A stretch of DNA of 64,000 bases from Dallia pectoralis (Eukaryota > Chordata > Actinopteri > Esociformes > Umbridae), in assembly GCA_029465975.1 (NCBI GenBank), contig CM055746.1:22501-86500 (forward strand), read 5' to 3'. The stretch's first letter is position 1. Each line of letters begins with the position of its first letter. A model generated the notes under the pieces. The model searched no databases and had not been told where the DNA came from. It worked only from the letters and a program-made list of their open reading frames with translations. The translations under genes and the position numbers were made by a program. Shown piece by piece: positions 36,401 to 47,453 of the stretch.

Positions 36401-39400
36401 AACACTGGATGTAATACAGTAAACATATATCTAGAACACTGGATGTAATACAGTAAACATATATCTAGAACACTGGATGTAATACAGTAAACATATATCT
36501 GGAACACTGGATGTAATACAGTAAACATATATCTAGAACACTGGATGTAATACAGTAAACATATATCTGGAACACTGGATGTAATACAGTAAACATATAT
36601 CTAGAACACTGGATGTAATACAGTAAACATATATCTAGAACACTGGATGTAATACAGTAAACATATATCTGGAACACTGGATGTAATACAGTAAACATAT
36701 ATCTGTAACACTGGATGTAATACAGTAAACATATATCTAGAACACTGGATGTAATACAGTAAACATATATCTGGAACACTGGATGTAATACAGTAAACAT
36801 ATATCTGTAACACTGGATGTAATACAGTAAACATATATCTAGAACACTGGATGTAATACAGTAAACATATATCTAGAACACTGGATGTAATACAGTAAAC
36901 ATATATCTGGAACACTGGATGTAATACAGTAAAAGTAGATCTGGAACACTGGATGTAATACAGTAAACATATATCTAGAACACTGGATGTAATACAGTAA
37001 ACATATATCTGGAACACTGGATGTAATACAGTAAACATATATCTAGAACACTGGATGTAATACAGTAAACATATATCTGTAACACTGGATGTAATACAGT
37101 AAACATATCTAGAACACTGGATGTAATACAGTAAACATATATCTAGAACACTGGATGTAATACAGTAAACATATATCTGGAACACTGGATGTAATACAGT
37201 AAAAGTAGATCTGGAACACTGGATGTAATACAGTAAACATATATCTAGAACACTGGATGTAATACAGTAAACATATATCTAGAACACTGGATGTAATACA
37301 GTAAACATATATCTGGAACACTGGATGTAATACAGTAAACATATATCTAGAACACTGGATGTAATACAGTAAACATATATCTGGAACACTGGATGTAATA
37401 CAGTAAACATATATCTGGAACACTGGATGTAATACAGTAAACATATATCTAGAACACTGGATGTAATACAGTAAACATATATCTGGAACACTGGATGTAA
37501 TACAGTCAATGTAGGTTTTGAACATTAAAAATGGTATCGTAGCAGATAATTCTACTTTTGATATTATTTTATAACACAGAAGCCTACGTATGGCAAAAAT
37601 AAAAAAACATGTTTTACATTACATAATTTGTCAAATATAGCTTTTATGTAATAAGCACTTTATATAGCAAATCGAAAATATATTTTCTTAATATGATTGC
37701 AACGTTTCAACTGGACAACAGAGAACAACAGAATCAACTGTGTTATCTTTTAAGCACTTACATTTCTTAAGTGTGCTGCTAATAGTGGTATTGGAGTTTC
37801 ATTACTCATCACCAGATTTAATAGACAAAAATACAAATGCCTTTTTATCAATATGTTTATATTAGAGTGGCAATGTGTATAACTGACCCTAACGATAACC
37901 CATGCAGCATGGCATAGGTCCAACCTGTGTGTTTGTGTGTGTGTGCGTGTGAGTGTGTGTCTGACCAACTGCTTTTGTTGTTGTCTTATAGAAGGATAAC
38001 AGAGACAGCGACTCCACCTCAGTGAACAGTCTCATTTTTGGCTGGAACAAACGGACGGGCAGCTCTCTCACTAACCTTAGTGTTTCCTCTGGCATGGCGT
38101 CCATGTCCTCTGTATGTTTCCCCAGCACCCCTATTTTATATGTTGAAAAGTTCCATGAATAATCTCAATTTGCTTTCAATTGACACAAACGCAATAATGA
38201 TAACAAAGCTAAAGCAGTCCTAGATTAAGGAGGATTCTGGGGCTCCGGAATGACGCAGCAGTAATGTCACTGGATTAAAGTACATCTGTGTTATTAGAGC
38301 AGCAGTAATGTCACTGGATTGCAGTACAGCTGTGTTATTAGAGCAGCAGTAATGTCACTGGATTGCAGTACATCTGTGTTAGTAGAGCAGCAGTAATGTC
38401 ACTGGATTGCAGTACAGCTGTGTTATTAGAGCAGCAGTAATGTCACTGGATTGCAGTACAGCTGTGTTATTAGAGCAGCAGTAATGTCACTGGATTGCAG
38501 TACAGCTGGGTTATTAGAGCAGCAGTAATGTCACTGGATTGCAGTACAGCTGGGTTATTAGAGCAGCAGTAATGTCACTGGATTGCAGTACAGCTGTGTT
38601 AGTAGAGCAGCAGTAATGTCACTGGATTGCAGTACAGCTGTGTTATTAGAGCAGCAGTAATGTCACTGGATTGCAGTACAGCTGTGTTATTAGAGCAGCA
38701 GTAATGTCACTGGATTGCAGTACAGCTGGGTTATTAGAGCAGCAGTAATGTCACTGGATTGCAGTACATCTGTGTTATTAGAGCAGCAGTAATGTCACTG
38801 GATTGCAGTACAGCTGTGTTATAAGAGCAGCAGTAATGTCACTGGATTGCAGTACAGCTGTGTTATTAGAGCAGCAGTAATGTCACTGGATTGCAGTACA
38901 GCTGGGTTATTAGAGCAGCAGTAATGTCACTGGATTGCAGTACAGCTGTGTTATTAGAGCAGCAGTAATGTCACTGGATTGCAGTACATCTGTGTTATTA
39001 GAGCAGCAGTAATGTCACTGGATTGCAGTACAGCTGTGTTATTAGAGCAGCAGTAATGTCACTGGATTGCAGTACATCTGTGTTATTAGAGCAGCAGCAA
39101 TGTCACTGGATTGCAGTACAGTTGTGTTATTAGAGCAGCATTAATGTCACTGGATTGCAGTACAGCTTTGTTATTAGAGCAACAGTAATGTCACTGGATT
39201 GGGAATATTAGAGTTGTAGATCTAGGTAAACACTGCTGGATAAACACGGCATATATACGTTTGTTCCACAGCTGTGGTTGCACAATAATGCATCCAAAGA
39301 GTAGACACAATAATAATCATCAGATATCAGGCCTGCAATCAATTTATTTTTTGAACTTCTCGAGGTAAACGGTAAACTTCTCATTAAGGTGAGCGACAGT

Positions 39401-42400
39401 ATGGCAAGCATCTACAGTGGGCTAGAGGGGGATGTGGAGGTGAAAGGAACTATCCAGTTTGCCATTAACTATGTCCAGAAGCTCGAGGAGTTCCAGATCT
39501 TTGTCGTCCACTGCAGAGATCTTGCTGTTGCAGAACCCAAGAAGAATCGTTCCGATCCGTAAGTTTTTGGTGATAAAAAAGCGTGTGTTCATTATTATTT
39601 ATTATTGTATCATTGTCATATCATTTGGTCGATAGAGACAATTCTTGTCATCAGTGTCTATAAGCAGAATTGTTAGTGTCTGATTGCATTATGATACTGG
39701 GCATTAACTGCAGTGAATATCTATAATAACAAAATGTATTTATTCAGGTAATACTATATAACTAAATGGTAATAACAAGGTTCCAGAGCTTGTTGTTGTG
39801 CAATAAGAACAAGACCTGTGTAATTATGAATTCACTTGCTCTAACTCTTATATATATAATATATAAATATATATATATGTATATCTATATATATATATAT
39901 ATTTATTGAATGGATGGTTAAAGTGAGGGTTGGCCAAGTCTAGTGATATTGTATCATTGTACGATATACTGTAGGTAACTGTGGAGAATAGAACAACATT
40001 TCAAATAAATATAAATGTTAAAAATAAATATAGTGCATCTGGAATGTATTCACAGCGCTTCATATTTTTCACATCTTTTTACTTTACAGCCTTATTACAA
40101 AGTGGATTAACCCTAACCCATTCTCCATTCATCCATATTGTGATGCCCAGTGCCATTCATGTTGTGATGCCCAGTGCCATTCATATTGTGATGCCCAGTG
40201 CCATTCATATTGTGATGCCCAGTGCCATTCATATTGTGATGCCCAGTGCCATTCATATTGTGATGCCCAGTGCCATTCATATTGTGATGCCCAGTGCCAT
40301 TCATATTGTGATGCCCAGTGCCATTCATATTGTGATGCCCAGTGCCATTCATATTGTGATGCCCAGTGCCATTCATATTGCCCAGTGCCATTCATATTGT
40401 GATGCCCAGTGCCATTCATATTGTGATGCCCAGTGCCATTCATATTGTGATGCCCAGTGCCATTCATATTGTGATGCCCAGTGCCATTCATATTGTGATG
40501 CCCAGTGCCATTCATATTGTGATGCCCAGTGCCATTCATATTGTGATGCCCAGTGCCATTCATATTGTGATGCCCAGTGCCATTCATATTGTGATGCCCA
40601 GTGCCATTCATATTGTGATGCCCAGTGCCATTCATCCATATTGTGATGCCCAGTGCCATTCATCCATATTGTGATGCCCAGTGCCATTCATATTGTGATG
40701 CCCAGTGCCATTCATATTGTGATGCCCAGTGCCATTCATATTGTGATGCCCAGTGCCATTCATCCATTGTGATGCCCAGTGCCATTCATATTGTGATGCC
40801 CAGTGCCATTCATATTGTGATGCCCAGTGCCATTCATATTGTGATGCCCAGTGCCATTCATCCATATTGTGATGCCCAGTGCCATTCATCCATTTTGTGA
40901 TGCCCAGTGCCTTTCATCAATCGATGCTTTCAGTTGTCAACACCCTTCATTCTGTCCTCTTTGCCTGTTCTCAAATCTCTGCCAGTGTCTTTTTCAGATA
41001 TGATTACACTTTTAAAATGTTCAACTCACAATAGCAACATTTTGTGTCACGAGTGATAGGGGTTTTGTTTCCACACAGGACTATTAGGGTGGTGCACGGC
41101 TTCAGTGTCACATTGGGTTTGTTGACTACACCTCCCGCTAATCGTGAAACCCAGTCCTAGTTTTTTTTTTCTTTGTTTTTCTGCTAAGAATCTAATGTTA
41201 GATTTTCATTTTCAGATATGCGAAATGTTACCTTTTACCAGACAAGGAAAAAGCGGGGAAAAGAAAAACCAGCGTAAAAAAGAAGACCTTGAACCCCACC
41301 TACAATGAGATCCTCCGAGTAAGAGCTGTAAAAGCTGTTCATTATTTGTTGCTAAATTGATCCAAAATTGTGTTCAACTGCGTCTGCTCAGCATTTATAT
41401 ACACATAATATGATAGCATGTTCATTTCTTGATTGTAACATGTATGGGAGCATCTTCATTCATTCAGTTCCTCTGCTCATCTATTTGTCATTCGTCTATA
41501 TATTTAATACACAATTGTAAATATATATCTATATACTGGAAAATCTTAACTACTATTTTATTATTTGTCCCTAAAGTTTAAAGTAACCATGGAGACCCTC
41601 AAGACTCAAAATCTTGATGTCTCTGTGTGGCACAACAATAACTTTGGACGAAACAGCTTCCTTGGCAAGGTGGACTTGGACTTGTCAGATTGGGACTTCA
41701 GCGACACACAGATGAATGACTATGCCTTAAAAGAAAGGGTACAACTTCATAAAACAGTCGTTTAGTTCGAATTTTTGTGTTAAAGACTGACAGGATACCA
41801 ACTTACCACAGCTAAAGTTGATCAAAGTATTTCTGTTCTATTCCCTGTAGATGAAAACACAGTCTATCAATCACTCTCCCATCCGATCAATTAACCATAG
41901 AGGAGAGATGAAAATAGCATTACGTTTCATGCCACAGGTCTCCCACAGTAAGCTGTTTCTCAGATCAATTTCCCCTCACCCAATATCAGTTATTCTATGT
42001 ATTTTCTAGTGAAATAATGTGTTTTTCTCTCAACCGATAGATAAGAAGTCAACCAAAACAGAGACGGGGGAAGTGCAGGTCTGGGTGAAAGACTGCAAGA
42101 ACCTGCTAGCTGTCAGGGACATGGTCATTGACCCCTTTGTGAAATGGTAAACGTTAGGATATGTTGCTCCTAGTTAAACAAGGGTAAACGTTAGGATATG
42201 TTGCTTCTAGTTAAACAAGGGTATACGTTAGGATATGTTGCTTCTAGTTAAACAAGGGTATACGTTAGGATATGTTGCTTCTAGTTAAACAAGGGTATAC
42301 GTTAGGATATGTTGCTCCTAGTTAAACAAGGGTAAACGTTAGGATATGTTGCTCCTAGTTAAACAAGGGTAAACGTTAGGATATGTTGCTTCTAGTTAAA

Positions 42401-45400
42401 CAAGGGTATACGTTTGGATAGGTTGCTCCTAGTTAAACAAGGGTATACGTTAGGATATGTTGCTTCTAGTTAAACAAGGGTATACGTTAGGATATGTTGC
42501 TTCTAGTTAAACAAGGGTAAACGTTAGGATATGTTGCTTCTAGTTAAACAAGGGTATACGTTTGGATAGGTTGCTCCTAGTTAAACAAGGGTATACGTTT
42601 GGATATGTTGCTTCTAGTTAAACAAGGGTAAACGTTAGGATATGTTGCTTCTAGTTAAACAAGGGTAAACGTTAGGATATGTTGCTCCTAGTTAAACAAG
42701 GGTAAACGTTAGGATATGTTGCTTCTAGTTAAACAAGGGTATACGTTTGGATATGTTGCTTCTAGTTAAACAAGGGTAAACGTTAGGATATGTTGCTTCT
42801 AGTTAAACAAGGGTATACGTTTGGATATGTTGCTTCTAGTTAAACAAGGGTAAACGTTAGGATATGTTGCTTCTAGTTAAACAAGGGTAAACGTTAGGAT
42901 ATGTTGCTTCTAGTTAAACAAGGGTAAACGTTAGGATAGGTTGCTACTAGTTAAACAAGGGTAAACGTTAGGATAGGTTGCTCCTAGTTAAACAAGGGTA
43001 TACGTTTGTATATGTTGCTCCTAGTTAAACAAGGGTATACGTTAGGATATGTTGCTCCTAGTTAAACAAGGGTAAACGTTAGGATATGTTGCTTCTAGTT
43101 AAACAAGGGTATACGTTAGGATATGTTGCTTCTAGTTAAACAAGGGTATACGTTAGGATATGTTGCTTCTAGTTAAACAAGGGTATACGTTAGGATATGT
43201 TGCTTCTAGTTAAACAAGGGTATACGTTAGGATATGTTGCTTCTAGTTAAACAAGGGTAAACGTTAGGATATGTTGCTTCTAGTTAAACAAGGGTAAACG
43301 TTAGGATATGTTGCTTCTAGTTAAACAAGGGTATACGTTAGGATATGTTGCTTCTAGTTAAACAAGGGTATACGTTAGGATATGTTGCTCCTAGTTAAAC
43401 AAGGGTAAACGTTAGGATAGGTTGCTCCTAGTTAAACAAGGGTAAACGTTAGGATAGGTTGCTCCTAGTTAAACAAGGGTAAACGTTAGGATAGGTTGCT
43501 TCTAGTTAAACAAGGGTAAACGTTAGGATAGGTTGCTTCTAGTTAAACAAGGGTAAACGTTAGGATAGGTTGCTTCTAGTTAAACAAGGGTAAACGTTAG
43601 GATAGGTTGCTTCTAGTTAAACAAGGGTAAACGTTAGGATAGGTTGCTTCTAGTTAAACAAGGGTATACGTTAGGATATGTTGCTCCTAGTTAAACAAGG
43701 GTAAACGTTAGGATAGGTTGCTCCTAGTTAAACAAGGGTATACGTTTGTATATGTTGCTCCTAGTTAAACAAGGGTATACGTTAGGATATGTTGCTCCTA
43801 GTTAAACAAGGGTATACGTTAGGATAGGTTGCTCCTAGTTAAACAAGGGTAAACGTTAGGATATGTTGCTCCTAGTTAAACAAGGGTATACGTTAGGATA
43901 GGTTGCTCCTAGTTAAACAAGGGTATACGTTAGGATATGTTGCTCCTAGTTAAACAAGGATATACGTTAGGATATGTTGCTTCTAGTTAAACAAGGGTAA
44001 ACGTTAGGATAGGTTGCTCCTAGTTAAACAAGGGTAAACGTTAGGATAGGTTGCTCCTAGTTAAACAAGGGTATACGTTAGGATATGTTGCTACTAGTTA
44101 AACAAGGGTATACGTTAGGATATGTTGCTCCTAGTTAAACAAGGGTATACGTTAGGATATGTTGCTCCTAGTTAAACAAGGGTAAACGTTAGGATATGTT
44201 GCTCCTAGTTAAACAAGGGTATACGTTTGGATATGTTGCTCCTAGTTAAACAAGGGTATACGTTTGTATATGTTGCTCCTAGTTAAACAAGGATATACGT
44301 TAGGATATGTTGCTTCTAGTTAAACAAGGGTAAACGTTAGGATAGGTTGCTCCTAGTTAAACAAGGGTAAACGTTAGGATAGGTTGCTCCTAGTTAAACA
44401 AGGGTATACGTTAGGATATGTTGCTACTAGTTAAACAAGGGTATACGTTAGGATATGTTGCTACTAGTTAAACAAGGGTATACGTTAGGATATGTTGCTC
44501 CTAGTTAAACAAGGGTATACGTTTGGATATGTTGCTCCTAGTTAAACAAGGGTAAACGTTAGGATATGTTGCTCCTAGTTAAACAAGGGTATACGTTTGG
44601 ATATGTTGCTCCTAGTTAAACAAGGGTATACGTTAGGATAGGTTGCTCCTAGTTAAACAAGGGTATACGTTTGGATATGTTGCTTCTAGTTAAACAAGGG
44701 TATACGTTAGGATATGTTGCTTCTAGTTAAACAAGGGTATACGTTAGGATATGTTGCTCCTAGTTAAACAAGGGTAAACGTTAGGATATGTTGCTCCTAG
44801 TTAAACAAGGGTAAACGTTAGGATAGGTTGCTTCTAGTTAAACAAGGGTAAACGTTAGGATATGTTGCTTCTAGTTAAACAAGGGTAAACGTTAGGATAG
44901 GTTGCTTCTAGTTAAACAAGGGTAAACGTTAGGATAGGTTGCTTCTAGTTAAACAAGGGTATACGTTAGGATATGTTGCTCCTAGTTAAACAAGGGTAAA
45001 CGTTAGGATAGGTTGCTCCTAGTTAAACAAGGGTATACGTTTGTATATGTTGCTCCTAGTTAAACAAGGGTATACGTTAGGATATGTTGCTCCTAGTTAA
45101 ACAAGGGTATACGTTAGGATAGGTTGCTCCTAGTTAAACAAGGGTAAACGTTAGGATATGTTGCTCCTAGTTAAACAAGGGTAAACGTTAGGATAGGTTG
45201 CTCCTAGTTAAACAAGGGTATACGTTAGGATATGTTGCTCCTAGTTAAACAAGGATATACGTTAGGATATGTTGCTTCTAGTTAAACAAGGGTAAACGTT
45301 AGGATAGGTTGCTCCTAGTTAAACAAGGGTAAACGTTAGGATAGGTTGCTCCTAGTTAAACAAGGGTATACGTTAGGATATGTTGCTACTAGTTAAACAA

Positions 45401-47378
45401 GGGTATACGTTAGGATATGTTGCTCCTAGTTAAACAAGGGTATACGTTTGGATATGTTGCTCCTAGTTAAACAAGGGTAAACGTTAGGATATGTTGCTCC
45501 TAGTTAAACAAGGGTATACGTTTGGATATGTTGCTCCTAGTTAAACAAGGGTATACGTTTGTATATGTTGCTCCTAGTTAAACAAGGATATACGTTAGGA
45601 TATGTTGCTTCTAGTTAAACAAGGGTAAACGTTAGGATAGGTTGCTCCTAGTTAAACAAGGGTAAACGTTAGGATAGGTTGCTCCTAGTTAAACAAGGGT
45701 ATACGTTAGGATATGTTGCTACTAGTTAAACAAGGGTATACGTTAGGATATGTTGCTACTAGTTAAACAAGGGTATACGTTAGGATATGTTGCTCCTAGT
45801 TAAACAAGGGTATACGTTTGGATATGTTGCTCCTAGTTAAACAAGGGTAAACGTTAGGATATGTTGCTCCTAGTTAAACAAGGGTATACGTTTGGATATG
45901 TTGCTCCTAGTTAAACAAGGGTATACGTTAGGATAGGTTGCTCCTAGTTAAACAAGGGTATACGTTTGGATATGTTGCTTCTAGTTAAACAAGGGTATAC
46001 GTTAGGATATGTTGCTTCTAGTTAAACAAGGGTATACGTTAGGATATGTTGCTCCTAGTTAAACAAGGGTAAACGTTAGGATATGTTGCTCCTAGTTAAA
46101 CAAGGGTAAACGTTAGGATATGTTGCTTCTAGTTAAACAAGGATATACGTTTGGATATGTTGCTCCTAGTTAAACAAGGGTATACGTTAGGATATGTTGC
46201 TCCTAGTTAAACAAGGGTAAACGTTAGGATATGTTGCTACTAGTTAAACAAGGGTAAACGTTAGGATAGGTTGCTCCTAGTTAAACAAGGGTATACGTTT
46301 GTATATGTTGCTCCTAGTTAAACAAGGGTAAACGTTAGGATATGTTGCTTCTAGTTAAACAAGGGTATACGTTAGGATATGTTGCTCCTAGTTAAACAAG
46401 GGTAAACGTTAGGATATGTTGCTCCTAGTTAAACAAGGGTAAACGTTAGGATATGTTGCTACTAGTTAAACAAGGGTAAACGTTAGGATAGGTTGCTCCT
46501 AGTTAAACAAGGGTATACGTTTGTATATGTTGCTCCTAGTTAAACAAGGGTATACGTTAGGATATGTTGCTTCTAGTTAAACAGGGTATACGTTTGGATA
46601 TGTTGCTCCTAGTTAAACAAGGGTATACGTTTGGATATGTTGCTCCTAGTTAAACAAGGGTATACGTTTGGATATGTTGCTCCTAGTTAAACAAGGATAT
46701 ACGTTTGGATATGTTGCTTCTAGTTAAAAAGGGTATACGTTTGGATTTGTTGCTTCTAGTTAAAAAGGGTATACTGCACTGTTTTTCCTGATTTGCCAGT
46801 TAGTACATTTGTTGCATTTCATTCAAATTAAATAACTGCTATTTAATACTTTGCAGTTGTTTTTGCAACTTTTGTCTTTCTTGACTTTCTGACCGTTTGA
46901 CTTTCTTCTCCACATTTCTTGAGGCAATCAGGCAATCATTTCAGAAAGACATATAGTTCCTATTTGTGATTGTTTTTCATTTCTAAAGACCTGGCCTATT
47001 GACTGCTTCCACCATTGACCTTCAGAATCAGATGGAGATATAGATTGTGCTAGGCTGCTAATCATTTGTTTCTCTGTTTTTTCAGCACAGTGCTTCCAGA
47101 AACAAGCAGAAAAAGCTGTCAGAAGACCCGGGTTGTAAAAAAGACTGTAAACCCAATGTTTAATCACACAATGGTCTATGATGGCTTTCGGCCAGACGAC
47201 CTACGAGAGGCCTGCGTGGAAGTAACAGTGTGGGATCATGACAAGATCACTAACCATTTCCTTGGGGGCCTAAGAATAGGCCTTGGAAAAGGTAAGGTAC
47301 ACACACACACACAGACACACACACAGACACACACACACACAAACACACACACAGAGAATAGGCCTTGGAAAAGGTAAG

Positions 47379-47414
<36 letters not shown>

Positions 47415-47422
47415 ACACACAG

Positions 47423-47453
<31 letters not shown>

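Noticed and set aside
39981..40900. Frames in the 24-bp array (repeats around MNGTGHHN and PSAIHIVM)
   Set aside because: Same reason; the array lies inside a defined intron between C2A exons.
41047..41160. Possible LTR start (tgtcacgagtg) in sytl2 intron 10
   Set aside because: Only the first 11 bases match the LTRs at 14124 and 17228; no end, TSD or further similarity.
41851..41953. Exon 13 ending at CCACAG|GTCTCC
   Set aside because: That phase does not join exon 14; the donor CCCACA|GTAAGC does, and fits the consensus better.
42147..46775. CRISPR-like regular repeats
   Set aside because: No unique spacers between repeats, a vertebrate intronic context and no cas genes. The same applies to all other arrays here.
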